64,000 nucleotides of DNA, taken from Monarcha castaneiventris obscurior. Lineage: Eukaryota > Chordata > Aves > Passeriformes > Monarchidae. Below the pieces are notes generated by a model, which was given only the letters and a program-made list of their open reading frames with translations, was not told the DNA's origin and did not search any database. Location of the stretch: positions 1 through 64,000 of the forward strand of contig JAMPIT010000848.1 of assembly GCA_026261815.1 (NCBI GenBank), given 5' to 3'. The translations under genes and the position numbers were made by a program. Positions 10,641 to 23,185 of this stretch are shown in pieces; position 1 is the stretch's first letter, and every line of letters starts with the position of its first letter.

Positions 10641-11392
10641 ACAGGGGGTTGGCTATGGCAGGTCCCTGCCCTCCCGGGGCTTTTCAGGGGCAACTTTGCA
10701 GACTGGAGGGGCGGCCAATGAATGTACAATGTCCTTTCTTTGGTTTACGTGTCATGTGTGGCCTGTTTATCATCCTCATCAGCCACAGGGTTTGTCCTGC
10801 CCACTTGCAACTCTTGTATTTCACCTCTTTGCTCCTACCATCTTCTCAGAGTTGCATTTCCATACCCTGATTTTTAATTGCACACTCTGAGTTATTAAGG
10901 ACAGAACATCTCCTTTGCAGGGGTGTACTTCTGCCGCAGAGTGGTCCTTTATTGCCATCTGCTGTACAGCACAGACAGGTGGGAGACCAATTTCCAGATA
11001 AGTGCAAAGCTCAGTTCTTCATCACTGTGTTATTAGGGAAAGCTGTTTAATGGAGCAGAGCTAATGAGCACTCCCAATGAAATATCAATAAAGCTGACAG
11101 AAGATGAGTATTTGGAAGAGAAAAGAAACTATTTTCAGGTCCATGTGTGTTCCTGTGTGTTATGGCTTGCTTTTGATTTTGAAGGATGTCCATCTTCCAC
11201 CCCACCACAAATTTCCTCTTTTCTGACTTGTTAAATCTAGACCAAAAGGAAGACTTGAGCCTCAAAAATAGTGTTGAACAACACACCATAAAAATACTAT
11301 GACAACTGTGGGAATTTGTGTTAGAAATTATTTTGAACTAATTGTTCCTGTTAAGTGTCAAATACATATTTCTTTAAGAGTAATGAAATAAA
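10641..11392 (+). other. NPBWR2: Probable 3' UTR of NPBWR2
   Basis: No further coding sequence follows the stop. AATAAA signals in the sense orientation occur at 11087-11092, 11387-11392 and 11488-11493. Any of them could end the message. The sequence does not show which is used. Confidence 0.4.
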
Positions 11393-11499
11393 CCTCATGG
11401 GGGAAAAAAGAGACTGGTCCTTCTTTCACAAGAGAACATTTATGCTACTTGTGCCACGCTATGTATATTGCATTTTGCCTATTACAAAATAAATCACAG

Positions 11500-12398
11500 T
11501 AGGTTTGTAACAAAATGAAGGTGTTTGGTTAGCCACAAGAAAAACTCCAGTGAGCACTGCAGATATAAATTTCCTTCTTCCACAGATAAATAGTCAAAAT
11601 ACTTGGACAGGACCAGGACTTGAGTGGGAGAGTCTGGAGATCAGAAACTCCGTATTGAAAGCCTGGAAAGCTCATTCTCACACCCTTTAGCCCTGCAAGG
11701 CTTATGTGTTACTGGTTTTAGGAAGGGTGTCTGAGCTAAAATATTTCTCTCAAGCTTTCCCCCAGTCCCCAGGTACCAAGCTCAGCTCTTACCTGTTGAA
11801 ATTCCCCCAGCAAAGTGCAGGAGAGGTAAAACTAAAGAAGAGGAGGCTGCAATTCTTAGCTTAAATGGGCTCTCAGAGGGTGGCAGTGTGGGTGGAGACC
11901 CCACTCTCGGGGCAATTGAGTGCCCTCAGCACCCCAATGCCAAAACTGAAAACCCTCCATACCTCATGATGGCAATTTAATTTTTAGAAAACTAAAAGCG
12001 GGTGTGTGGATACAAGATCACTGCGTTGCCTTCTCCATAATAAAGGCGCTAACTTTGGGAGAACAATGAAGGGGAACACATTCTTCCAGGTTAAACTTCT
12101 CCAGGAATTTTGCTTTAGCATGGTTGCCACCTGCTGGCAATGGGTTTTCCAGGTGGAAAAACCTTTCCGAGTGAGAAAACTGACTCAGATTATGTCACCT
12201 CTCACACAAGCTGCCTAATCAGCTGCAGCATCGCTGTTCCTTGGCACTGGGGCTCTAGGAAAGGCAATAGATTTTATTAGGTGGTAAAACTACTGTATTA
12301 CATTAGATGGAAAGGATCTTTTCAGTGTGAGTCGCCTCCTTCCAGACCTGACAATGACATTGCTGGAACTTTTTCTGTTAATCACAAGTCATGACAGT
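11500..12398. other. Intergenic, nothing recognised
   Basis: No exon or clear mobile element is seen between the NPBWR2 poly(A) signals and the next CR1 copy. Base composition is ordinary. Confidence 0.4.
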
Positions 12399-12722
12399 CA
12401 CAGAATCACAGCGTGGCTCAAGCAGGGTCATCCAGGGCAAATTTCCCAGCACCGTGTCCACTTGGGTTTGAATGTCTCCAAGGATGGAGATGCCACAGCT
12501 ACTGGGGCAGCCTGTTCCCGTACTTCACCACTCTAACCGTGAATTTCTTTCCTATGCTTGAATGGAATTTTCCATATTTCGGTTTGTGCCTCCTGTCCTG
12601 TCACTGGACATCACTGAGGAGAGTCTGGTTCCCTCTTCTCTGAGCCCTCCACAGGCACTTACAGACATTGTTTATACCCCCTGGGCCTTCCCTTTCTGAG
12701 CACGAGCAGCCCCATCTCAGCA
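12399..12722 (-). mobile_element. CR1 LINE fragment, inverted
   Basis: It begins with the reverse-complement CR1 tail (tcacagaatcaca) and continues through 'gatggagatgccacagc', 'ggcagcctgttcc' and 'agccctccacagg', all typical of the CR1 3' region read backwards. It is diverged and truncated. Confidence 0.75.
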
Positions 12723-12786
12723 TCGTCCCGCTGCACCCAGGATTTTTCCCCGTGTAAAACACGTAAAGCGTGAGCGCTGGCCCCTC

Positions 12787-13080
12787 TTGTGGGGTGTCAG
12801 GCTCCAAGCGGAGAAGGATTCGCCTAGGCCGAGGTGTCCTGCCGTGCTCAGGAGGGGCTGCAGCTCCCTCGGAGCCCCGCGGTGGCCGCTGCGGTTCAGC
12901 CCGGCGGCGCTGAGCGGCACTCGCCGCTTTCGGCTCAGCATCGCCGCGTCTCCGCAGCCCGCTCCGCCTCACGCACAGCCTGGCGCCCTGCTCCTGCGGG
13001 CAGCCGGCAAACTCGGGCTGCCCGTGCCCGGGAAGACCCTCGGAGGGCAGCATCCGAGGCCAGGCTGCTTCGGCTCCATC
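12787..13080. promoter_or_regulatory. Orphan CpG island
   Basis: A sharply CpG-rich block (for example gccccgcggtggccgctgcgg and cccggcggcgctgagcggcac) sits in CpG-poor surroundings between NPBWR2 and OPRL1. Both strands carry open frames across it, but none resembles a known protein; they look like composition effects. CpG islands usually mark promoters, so an unannotated transcript start is possible. LKAAEAR1 lies between these genes in human, but I could not find its namesake motif here. Confidence 0.5.
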
Positions 13081-13089
13081 TCGGAGAGA

Positions 13090-14450
13090 GCACAAAACTC
13101 CTCCAAGGAGGTGCCTGCCCACTCCCAGCACAAGATCCCCCCAGGGAAACCCCGCACGCCAGCTCATTCCTTTGAATTTCCTCCCACTGCTGGGGCTGGC
13201 TTGTCACACCAGCCCACATCAGCTGCATCTTGAAGACTGGAATCGGGGAAATAAACCCCATGAACGATTCACTGAATAAATCCCCTCCTAAAGCAAACAT
13301 CCCGTCTGGGGTCTGCAGGGTCGCAGGACGCTGAATTAGGGACCCACAGGGCTCCCTCCTGTCCTAACCCCTTCCCAGCCAGCCATGCACTGAGCAGGGA
13401 AGTCAGCTCAGCCTCAAAGCCGGGCAAATTTCCTTCTGGGACAGTCTGCGATGTGCTAATGGGTGCAGAGGTGCGGTGCAGCCACGCAGCTGCCAGGACG
13501 CAGCAGCAGCTCCTGCCCACTGCAGCAGCAGCAGGTTCCTGCTCCGGGAAGGAATCGCCTTCATCGCTCTGTCACACCCACAAGGACACAGCCCCGGAGG
13601 ACTCTGCTCCATCATCCCTGGGAGCCACTTCCCACCCCAGAACCGGAATTAGGTTCCTACAACGCTCTTATTCCCACTGCAGGCTTTCAACGCAGGCATC
13701 TGAGCTGAGGCGGGGGATTGGAAGCGGTTGTTGCTTTTTAAGTCTTTGTGCTGCAGCAATATTGGCTGTTTGGATCGATGGTCCTCATCCGAGCTGTGCT
13801 GCAGCTTGTTCTCCCAGGGAGCTCTAATCCCCTGAGTTTTAGCCAGTCTCACACTGCCTCCCTAAGGCTGGTCACGATTTTTGGGTGAGAAAAGAAATAA
13901 TACCCCACCGAGAGCTGATGGCCCGCCTCTCAGAAGCATCTTTATGTGAGAAAAAGGTGAAAATAAAAATTAAATACAGAGAAGCAAAAACTTGGACTAT
14001 AGAAGATGAGAAGCAGAAGGGTCTCTAGATGGTGCCATAAGAATCAATCCAAGAAAGAGATTTTTGTCCCTTCTCTGTACAGCCTGACTTATCTGTAGCA
14101 CTCACCTTGTTTCCTCAGGGTGGCTGGGAGCCCTTGGGTGCTGATGAGCCACTGATGCTCCCTCCATAAAGCCAAGAACATGGTGATCCTCTGGCTTTAC
14201 TGCCAGTTCTGGGAGAAATAAGCCCAGTTTTGTGCCTTCAGAGGGTCTCAGCACATCAAGGTTTGACATTTCCACTGCTGCTGAAGGAAAGGGAATCCCA
14301 GGCTGGATTCCCCCTCACAGTGAGCCAGGGGGTTCACCTGAGGATCCTCTGTGGCCCGTGGGGACATCGGTCTGGCAGCTCCCTGTCCATGCCCAGAGCA
14401 GAGCGTGTGGGTCTTGCCCCATCCACACCACCGCTGCAACTGAGGTTGTG
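13090..14450. other. Intergenic, nothing recognised
   Basis: No exon, clear mobile element or RNA gene is seen. GC content declines gradually away from the CpG island. Confidence 0.4.
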
Positions 14451-14576
14451 CCTGGAGCCAGTTTTGGGGTCATAAACCCTTGTTCTATGACATCTCTGAG
14501 GCCTCCAGAGGAGCCTGGAGCCAGTTTTGGGGTCATAAACCCTTGTTCTATGACATCTCTGAGGCCTCCAGAGGAG
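14451..14576. repeat. Perfect 63-bp tandem duplication
   Basis: Two identical 63-bp units, 14451-14513 and 14514-14576, each begin cctggagccagttttggggt and end cagaggag. The absence of any mismatch points to a very recent duplication or an assembly duplication. Confidence 0.95.
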
Positions 14577-14594
14577 CTCCAGACTTGTCATCAT

Positions 14595-14855
14595 GGAGAG
14601 ACAGGATGAGAGGAAATGGCTTCAAGTTGTGCCAGGGGAGATTTGAGTAGATATTAGGAAATACTTTTGTCTCTGAAAGGGTGATCAAGCCCTGGAAAAG
14701 GCTGCCCATGGCAATGGTAGAGTCACCATCTCTGGAAGTGTTCAAAACACCTGTGTATGTGGCATTTCAGGACATGGTTTGGTGGTGAATGTGGTGGTGT
14801 GGCTGAGTTGATACTTGGACTCATTGAGCTTCTCTACACTTATTGATTCTATGAT
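14595..14855 (+). mobile_element. CR1 LINE fragment, 3' part
   Basis: Sense-strand CR1 with 'atgagaggaaatggcttcaag', 'tattaggaaatac', 'tgatcaagccctgg', 'catctctggaagtgttcaa' and the terminal 'ttgattctatgat'. It is 5'-truncated with no open frame. Confidence 0.85.
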
Positions 14856-15992
14856 AGCAGGCATCCTCCAAAAAAATCTTTCCAAAGAACCCCCTATTGA
14901 AAAGCCACATGCCACATTTCCCTCCCTCCTTCTGCTTTTGACTGGAAGCGAGGAAAAGGAGTTAATTTAAAGGCAAAGGCCAAGAACGGTGTCAGTAAAT
15001 ATTGCCATGAGTCCTTGCTGGCATTTGTGTTTGGTAAGTGAAGATGCAGAGGGAAGGATCAAAGCTGCCTGAATGGCTTTTAATTACAAGCCTCGATTGT
15101 TCTATTTTCTCTCAGAAAAATATTGCAATTATCTAACAAAGCTTTTCAAGTGGAATTAGATACTAGCCCCAAGCTTCAAGGGCTGTTCAGTGGCTATTTT
15201 CTCTTTTAAAAAAAGTAAATTTGATGTGTAGGTAAAAACCAGGCACTCTCCTTAGTGCCTACAGCCAAATCTGGTGCTTTCTGGATAAACAGAGGATGGG
15301 AAGCTTTCCTCATGAGGGAGTGAACAGCCTGGGGTGCACCAAACTCTCTGCTAAAGCCCCCCACCACAGTGTTCCCTGGCTGGGTGGGATGGGGGCTCTG
15401 GGTGCTGCCACCAATGTGGGAAGGGGGAGTTCCCTTTGGGGGTCAAATAAGCTTTAGTTTGGGAGCAAGACCTCTGGCAGCAGGTAATTGTCCCCATTGT
15501 CAGTTTTCCTGAGATGTATTTTCTTCCTCTGTCTTTCTCCAGGGTTTCTGCACATCTCCATCACCTCCCCTTGCTGGGACGCTTCTCCTGCACAGCTCGT
15601 GCCAGAAGTGTAAGACACCTTGGGAGTTCCTAAGGTCCAAACCATTCCCTGTACAAGACTCAATAAACCAGCTGAACAAGGAAATCAGAGAAATAAGGAT
15701 TCAGTTTCATAAACTTAACCCTCAAATGAGATCAGAGACTGGTAATTAATAAAGTCATATTTCAGTGCAATGAAAAATCTCCCCTGAGACCCAGCCTGCT
15801 GCTGCTCAGCATTGATGGAAATCTTATGGATGTAATTAAATTTCCCTTATCTGTATGATGGATTCAGCAGGATCCTCCATGCCGTGGCCACACCCAGCTG
15901 AGCTCCTTCATCCATGCTGGCCAGGAGCTGAGACGTGAAGCTGATGGCCACCATTTCATGATGCATGGGGCAGGCCAGAGCCAACAGCTCGG
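14856..15992. other. Intergenic, nothing recognised
   Basis: AT-richer, with an A/T-rich patch at about 15110-15240. No exon, RNA gene or clear element seen. Confidence 0.4.
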
Positions 15993-16135
15993 AGAATCAC
16001 AGAATCACAGAATGGTTTGTGTTGGAAAGGACCTTAAAGATCATCCAGTTTCAACGCCCTGCCATGGGGAGGGACACCTTCCGTTAGCCAGGATACTCAG
16101 GGCCCCATCCAGCCTGGTCTTGAGCTCATCCTACA
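15993..16135 (-). mobile_element. CR1 LINE fragment, inverted
   Basis: It starts with 'gaatcacagaatcacagaat' and 'ggttggaaaggacc'-like sequence ('gtgttggaaaggaccttaaa'), then 'ccctgccatggggagggaca' and 'ccatccagcctggtcttgag'. This is the CR1 3' end read in reverse, with a short truncated body. Confidence 0.85.
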
Positions 16136-16424
16136 CCTTGTGGATATCCCCAGGCAGGAGGGCTCAGCAGCATCACTGACACTCACCAGAAGATGAAGCA
16201 GCTTTCCAGCCAAGCACAAGCAAATTAAACCCCGGAGCAGGTGCCAAAGTAAACGGCAGGGAGAGCCTTGGTTGGCTTTCCGTTGCCACCTCCCAGTCAC
16301 CTCTGAAATGCAGGGAGAAGGGTGAACACTGGCACCAGGGGCTGGGCTCGTTCTCTGCCCCTTTACACTGGGTCCCTGGAGGAGGGTGATTATCTCCAGA
16401 GATTTTAATGGCATGAAGGTCAGA

Positions 16425-16475
16425 TAGATGACATTTAAGGTCCCTTCCAGCCCAACCCATTCTGTGATTCTACAA
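16425..16475 (+). mobile_element. CR1 3'-tail fragment
   Basis: Only the terminal part is present: 'gatgacatttaaggtccctt', 'ccagcccaacccattctgtg' and 'attctac'. The upstream boundary is uncertain. Confidence 0.7.
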
Positions 16476-17179
16476 TTTCCTCTGTGGTTAAGTAAAGCAA
16501 GACCAGTGCAAGGCTGAGATGAGGGAAACTCCAAAATATGTGAGCAAGTGACCTTGCATGTGGAGAAGTTGCTATTAATGCCTAACACTGAGCAAACTTT
16601 AAATAGCCAAATCCCAATGCGGGGTTTGTTTCACACAGAGGGAATCAAGCTGAAAAGCCATTAATCTTAATTTCATGTTGACTGCAGAGCTTCTGTTTTT
16701 ATTCCCTATCACTGAATGAAATCAGCATGGCTGATTTCCGAGCTTTTCTCGGAGTATTCACTGCACATGCCAGGCTGGAAACACACAGAGTAGCTGATGT
16801 TTATTGAATGGACAGAGCCAGCTCAGGCTCTGCCTGGGCTCCTCTCTGTGGCCAGGAAAACAGTGATCTAATGCAGCCAAAACTAGTCCATGGGAAGATG
16901 CTGATTCTTTCAATGGTTTCCTTGGAAAAAATCAAGTTTCATGCTTTGTTTCTTGAAGAATCATTCTTCATTTCACTACACTGAAAATGTGCTGTTTGGC
17001 AGTGCTGCTGCTGCTGCAGGCTCCAGCCCTTCCTGCCTGGCTTCAGGCCCAGAGGGGAGGGAAGCAGCGATGCCGTCCCTGACCACTGCCAGCAGCAGGA
17101 GACTCCATCAGCACTGGAGCTGCATCCTCTCTCAGAAATAACATAGGCTGGGGGAAAAGACCCTTTTGCTGCACGAGTG
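16476..17179. other. Intergenic, nothing recognised
   Basis: No exon or element is seen. A short (CTG)n-like run 'gctgctgctgctgca' occurs near 17003-17018. Confidence 0.4.
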
Positions 17180-17345
17180 GGATGGTTGAACTGGATATGA
17201 TCTCCTCCCAGAGACCCTTCCAGCAGTTCAGCCACAGGAAGACCAAATTCCCAAGGATCCTCCTCATGGCAAGGGGTTGGAACTAGATGATCTTTGAGGT
17301 CCCTTCCAACCCAAACCATTCTAGGACTGTGAGATTCTGTGAATC
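17180..17345 (+). mobile_element. Two adjacent CR1 tail fragments
   Basis: A first tail-like piece, 'ggttgaactggatatgatct' to 'gacccttccag', is at about 17183-17222. A second, better one, 'ggttggaactagatgatctt' to 'caacccaaaccattctagga', is at about 17275-17325. It ends in 'gagattctgtgaat'. Either two insertions or an internally duplicated one would explain this. Confidence 0.65.
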
Positions 17346-18046
17346 TGAACATGGGAGATGTTGTCCTGGGGGGTGAAGGTGATCCCAGCTGGGGAAGGAT
17401 ATTATTGCACACTCTCTAACCCAGGGACTATTTAGCGGGTTTGTGGGTTGCTGAAGCAGAAACCTTGGGATGGGGGAAGGGGCTGTCTGTGTCCCCCAGC
17501 ACCGTGGAGAGCCAGCATCACTCCTTCCCTGCAGCCAGACGGGATCTCTGCACTGAGGGAGAGAGAGCAAAGTCAGCTTACATGGTTCAGCAGCATCATC
17601 GTTGCCAAGATACCAAACCATGTTGCTCTATTTATTGACTATGTCGTTCTGTCATGCAATCTCTCCAGGCTTCAGAGTGCTGAAAGCAGGAACGAAGGGA
17701 GTTTGTGAGCTGTGGGGCTCTGATTTAACAGCACCCACTCCAATAGCAATCCCTTTGCTTGGAAAAATCCTGTAACTCCCTCTTTCAAAAGGAGCTGCAG
17801 CCTTGGTACTTCTGCTGCCACATTTTGAGTAAATGAATCCCCAGTCTAAATGGGCAAGAGCACAGGTGCCTGCAGCCACTGTGGGCCACTCAAAACAGAC
17901 GTGACAAGGAGGGGCCCAAAAAAAACCGTGTGCCAAACACCCATCAGCATCACACAGCACAAGCCCTACTTCCTTATAGTCCATCCCTGTTCCTTAAACA
18001 GCACCAGGACTTTTGGGTTATGGGCTACTCTTCCCACTTTCCATTT

Positions 18047-18490
18047 CATAGAACCACGGAATGATAGATTGGATTGGGTGAGAAGGAATCTTAAAGGATG
18101 TTTCATTCCAACCCCCTGCCACGGGCAGGGACGCCTTCCACTGGACCAGGTTTTTACAACCTGGCCTTGAACACTTCCAGGGATGGGGCAGCCACAGCTT
18201 CTCTGGGCACCCTGTGCCTCACCAGCCTCACAGGGAAGGGTTTCTTCCCACTACCCAATCTAACCTGACCTCTGGCAGTGGGAAGCCATTCCCCCTTATC
18301 TTGTCACTCCAGACCCTTGTCCAAAGCATCTCTCCAGCTCTTTGGGAGCCCCTTTAGGCACTGGAAGGGGCTTTAAGGTCTCCCCACAGCCTTCTCCAGG
18401 CTGAACACTCCCGGCTCTCTCAGCCTGTCTCTGTAGCTGAGATGCTCCAGCCCTCAGAGAATCTTTGTGGCCTCCTTTGGACTCACTCAA
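18047..18490 (-). mobile_element. CR1 LINE fragment, inverted, longest copy
   Basis: About 440 bp. It opens with 'catagaaccacggaatgata', then passes through 'ccaaccccctgccacgggca', 'tccagggatggggcagccac', 'tttcttcccac', 'ccccacagccttctccaggc' and 'atcctttgtggcctcctttg'-like sequence. This is the most complete CR1 3' region in the window, in reverse orientation, without the reverse-transcriptase frame. Confidence 0.9.
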
Positions 18491-19656
18491 ACAGGTCCCC
18501 TTTTTCCCCTTCTCTCCCTTCTTCAGCCTCCCCGCCTCACAAGCAATCCTCACCACAGAGATGGGACAGCTTTCCCTCTACTGCTGTTGCTGCTGGATTC
18601 TACCCTCCATCCCTCCCATCTCAGCTCCGTGGTTCTCCTCAGCAAAGGAGAAGGCCAGGGAGTAGGAGCTGGTCCTTCAGACAGCCCTGGGCAGGATTTG
18701 GGAGGTGAGGATCAGGGGTGTGAATTACCGACTGTTTCTGCAAAGTCACAGCGATGCAGCTCTGCTGCCACAGAGGTTCACACAGCAAACACGGTGTGAA
18801 GCCATGAATGCACAATCAGGGCTGCAGCCTGGGATGTGTCTGAAGGAGATTCTCCTGCTGAAGGAAGGAGAAATTTGCTTCTGCATAAATACCCACAAAA
18901 ATAGCTGAGGGGAGCACAGCAAAATGAGTGGGAAAGCAGGCTGGGGTTTTTCTGGCAGAGCCTGCTTTGCTGCCAGTCTGAGTCTCTCTGCTGAGCAGAT
19001 ATCAAACGCTGCACCCACAACAGCTGCTGCTGGAGATCCTTTTCATTTAAAAAAAGAGGCTCTAACTATAGAGTAGCCACCTTCCCTATAAAGCATTGAA
19101 GGGTGAGAGACATCCCTCTCTGGACACACATTGTCCTACCCAGCCATGATATCCCAAAGTACCCAGAGAGAGAGATTGGAGCCCAGTGACAGCTCTTTAA
19201 AGAGTTAACAAACCTTCTTGTGGGAAAAAAATAAAAATAAATTATAATTAAAAAAAAAAAGACATATTTACAGTCTATCTCCTCATGAAAACACCTTGGA
19301 AAAAGAGACATGGCAACTGCTCAGCATCAGGCAGTGTCTTCATCATGGCAAGTCTCAGGCTTTGGAGCAGGGGGCACCACAAGGGCCCAACACATCTTTG
19401 GTCTTTCTGCAGTTGGGGTTTCTCCCAGCTGCTGAAGTTGTTTTCAGCCCTGGGGACCAGGCTTTGTGGGGGGCAGAGGCACTCAGAGCAAGGAAGGGGC
19501 TTTGTGGCTCCTATGGGCAGTGGGCCTGGGGAGATGGATTTCAACTGGATGCTCACCCAAAGCAGCCAACCCCCATCTGACCTGCAGCTCGGTAAAGGGC
19601 AACCCAGCACCTCCCCAGCTCAGCTCTTCCTGTGGCATAAAGCCACAGACCACAGG
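18491..19656. other. Intergenic, nothing recognised
   Basis: No exon seen. An A-rich run interrupted by T lies at about 19226-19262. Confidence 0.4.
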
Positions 19657-19770
19657 ATATCCAGAGCTGGAAGGGACCCACAAGGATCAGAGACCAGCTC
19701 CTGGCCTTGCAGAGAACACCACCAAGAACTGCACCATGTGCCTGGGGGTGTTGTCCTTCCAAACCTCAGT
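19657..19770 (-). mobile_element. Probable CR1-family fragment, inverted
   Basis: 'agagctggaagggacccaca' followed by 'aaggatcagagaccagctcc' and 'accatgtgcctgggggtgtt' matches a CR1 subfamily 3' region read backwards. Divergence is high. Confidence 0.5.
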
Positions 19771-20600
19771 GAAAGTGTAAATTCTGCTCCTTATTTCTGC
19801 TATTAGAAGTTGTGATTCATGGAGGGGCGAACGTTGTTGGATGAGGGAGAGGAAGGGAGATGTGGTTCTTGCAAAGCCAGGCTTACCAGGAGCCAGGGAG
19901 CTGCTTGGGGGAGAGCTCAGTCCCCAGCTCATCCATTCCTCAGCCTTTTCCAGCACTTGATTTCAGCCAACAGCAGCAGAGAGGATACTTAGCACAATAA
20001 TAAATCCCATAATACTGAATAAAGCACTTTGGTTTATGGTTTTGCTGTAAGAACTCACCCCTGGATACTTATAATTAACTGAACTAGAAGAAAAATAAAG
20101 ATTTCCATTTCTTTTCTCGCCAATTTACTTTTTTAAGAAGAAAATCACCACTGCTAATAAAAAAACCCTCTCCTGATATTTACCTGCTTGGGTAGGAATA
20201 TTGATTTCTGTGCAGAGAGAAAGCGCTTTCCTTACTGCACATCTCACTGGCTGATCCATCTTTCCTACAGAATATGGCCTTGGCTTTATTTTCAGAGCAG
20301 TTCTGCAATTTATGGCTCTCCCAGGTCACCCCTAACGCCATAACTCCTGGGAACTGTGGGGAGAGGATGTGGGAAGAGCTTGTTTTCATCCTTCAGCAAA
20401 CTTCACCTCTAACAGCATCACATCACAGCTGCCCTTTGCATGACCCAGGGACCCAATTTTTCAGCATTTTCACTTCTTCTGTTCCTATGTTAAGCACAGA
20501 CAAAGTTTCCTGTGTAACAGAAGTTCCCACTGATCTCCCTTAAAAGGGATGGGCTGAGACATTCCCGATCCACCCAGTTAACTCTTCCAGGTTATCATCC
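19771..20600. other. Intergenic between OPRL1 3' end and NPBWR2 side
   Basis: AT-rich, with no exon or repeat recognised. Confidence 0.35.
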
Positions 20601-20602
20601 AA

Positions 20603-23185
20603 AGCACAGGGGGTTTTATTTTCCTTTATTAAAGCACACAAGTAGCCACCTAATTGTCATTTACACTGCGGCAGTTGTAAAAATCACACTGACACAACCA
20701 CTTCCAAAGGGAATTACAGAGCCAGCACTAAAGCCATCCAGCTGACCATGAGCCTGTAACTCCAGAGGCACAGCACAATAAAGTTTTGCTTTGGGGTGTT
20801 TGCTGCTCTTCTTACAACAAACTCCACTGAGCATTGAACAGAATGCCTAAACACATTCACTGCAAGGGCCATGGAAATACCCAAAAGCTTGGTAAACACA
20901 CATTTATTGACTACTTGAATATGTGAGATCGTTGCAGCATAGTCATTATAACAAAACCCATATTTAAAAAATGCCAAACAAGTGTATATTTTTTCCAGAG
21001 GATGTAAATCTATTTAAAAACCCAGCCAAGAACAACAAAGGGAGGGTGGCTGTTTCTTAGCCAGCCACCAACGAATGTTCTCCCGCTCCCTAAGGGTGAG
21101 AACACCCCAGCAGTCAGTTCCCAGCTTCAGCCCCAACCATTCCCAGACCCCATCAGACCATCCCACAGCAGAGGGGCTGAGCAGACCCAAGGTCACTCAC
21201 TGCCCAGTGCTGTTACTGCATCCACAAATAATGTCCCACCTAAAACCCAGTTTTTCCAAAGGCATGGATGCAGCTTGCCAGCAGGACAGTTCTCAAGGAG
21301 CTGTTCTTCACATGCCTGGGGTTTATATGGGATTTCCTGGTGAGGGCTCGGGGATTAACATCCGCTACAAAGTGCTTAAAGTGCCCAGATTTCTTCCTCC
21401 CTCCAGATTGGTCAGGGGAAGTGCTAATTGCAAAGTTTGCTCTGGTATCCATCCAGATTCCCAATCAAATGCTAATCAGCATCAAAATCCTCCCAGCTCG
21501 AGCAGTTTACAAGGGATCTGGGTCCTACACGTGGGACACTGGAATTGCATCTATATCTTAAGCCCAACCATGGGAAACACTCTACATAGAAATATAACAT
21601 TCGATTCCTTTGTACAGCATATATAAAGAACAAGACAGCATTAAAATATTGGCAAATCAATACATTAAAAATACAGAATCTCATAGGCCAGAGCACAAGA
21701 AACATATTCACACTGGAATCTGTACAGTCCGGACGACGCTGCTGGTTCTCAAGCTGGAATTGACCTCCCCTCTCCAGGTGGAGGTTGGTGTTTTGCTCCC
21801 CCATCAGCACCACTGGCCACCACTGCCCAGATTTCCCTGGGCTATTGTGCTACAGGGAGAATCCCAGCCTGCTGCCCCCCGCAGCACAGAGGGCACTGGG
21901 TGGTGAAACTCTTTGGGGAAGCTTTTGTTATTGAGTGAAATGACAGGACATTTCATTTTGCACAAAGCTCTGGCCTGCTCTGGGAGAGGAAAATCAATCC
22001 ATGGTTGGCAGGAGGAGTGGTACTCAGGCAGCATTTCCCACATGCTCTCAGCATCGTGGATCTCTTTTCAGTTAAAAACATAAAACAAACCACAGAACCC
22101 CACGTTCTGTATGGTTTGTGCCCCGCTTATCCCATGTGGAGCGGGTGGGACCAGTTTAGGCTGCCTCCTCCCACCAGGAATGTCCATGTCTTCTGGAAGA
22201 GCTGCCATTCTGACTTCTCCAAAATGGCTTTCCCCAAGACATAAATACATGTGTCTATAGGCCACTTCATTCCTTCCTCCTCTCGCTGAGGAAGATGCCC
22301 AAGGCGTGCTTGGTAAGGAGAAATCCTACCATGTATCTGCACCTATTCCACTACAGACATGTATATACAGACACATTCTGTCCATTATTACACTGGAAAT
22401 ACAGAATTTTAAAAAAAAATAGTAGTAGCAGCATGTAAATGAGGAATTGTGTTTTTTTCCTCGGTCTTTTTTCTTCCTCCTCTTCGGAGCTACATCATCA
22501 GTTCTGACAGTCCCTTGTCTCCCCCTGCTCCCCTCTGAGAGGGGGGTTTCACTGCTGATCCCATCTGCAGGAGCTGGCGTTTGAAGGCAGTTTGAATTTC
22601 TCTTCCCGTCAGCTCCCTCCTCTCCCTCCCTGCATCCTTCCCTGCACGATGACTCATCCTGGAGATGATCTTGGGTTTTGTCTGATGGCTCCTGCCCACT
22701 TTGGCTGCAGCAAAGTCTGATTTCAGAGCGATGGCACAGGAGGAAAACCCGCACACGAGCGCCTGGTGAGCCACGCGAGCCGTTAACATTCTCCGCTCAG
22801 GGAGGAAAAAAGCAATGCAAGAGTTCACATCCTGTCTGTCTCCCAGCAGCAGAAGTGTAAGCCCCAGGAGCGATGCCTGTTTTAAACCCTTGATTCCCAA
22901 ACTCTCAATAATGTTGCAAACCCCAGGGTTTTGCAGGAATCAAAGGGCTGATTTCAAACACGTTCCTTAGTGCAGGATGCACTGGAATTAAAAATGCATC
23001 AAATGGGCTGACTTTCTCTGCCTGCTCTCGCAGTATCCGGTTTTCCCAACCCCCGAAATTGTTTCCTTGGTTTCTCACCTCTCAGTTTTGAGGTCCTGCT
23101 AAAGGGCCGTTATCTGAGTTAGTTCTGACGTGGGGCTGGTCGGACTCTGCTGGGCGACAGCCACCATGGGGATTTCCATGCCTAG
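20603..23185 (-). other. OPRL1: Probable 3' UTR of OPRL1
   Basis: The minus-strand sequence after the OPRL1 stop has no conserved coding frame. Minus-strand AATAAA signals (TTTATT on the plus strand) occur at 20903-20908 and as a pair at 20615-20620 and 20625-20630. I take these as candidate polyadenylation sites, giving a 3' UTR of about 2.3-2.6 kb. The true end cannot be fixed from sequence. Confidence 0.3.

Noticed and set aside
12601..13300. Overlapping 100-190-codon frames on both strands
   Set aside because: CpG-island composition removes stop codons. No domain, conserved motif or splice logic was found, including for LKAAEAR1.
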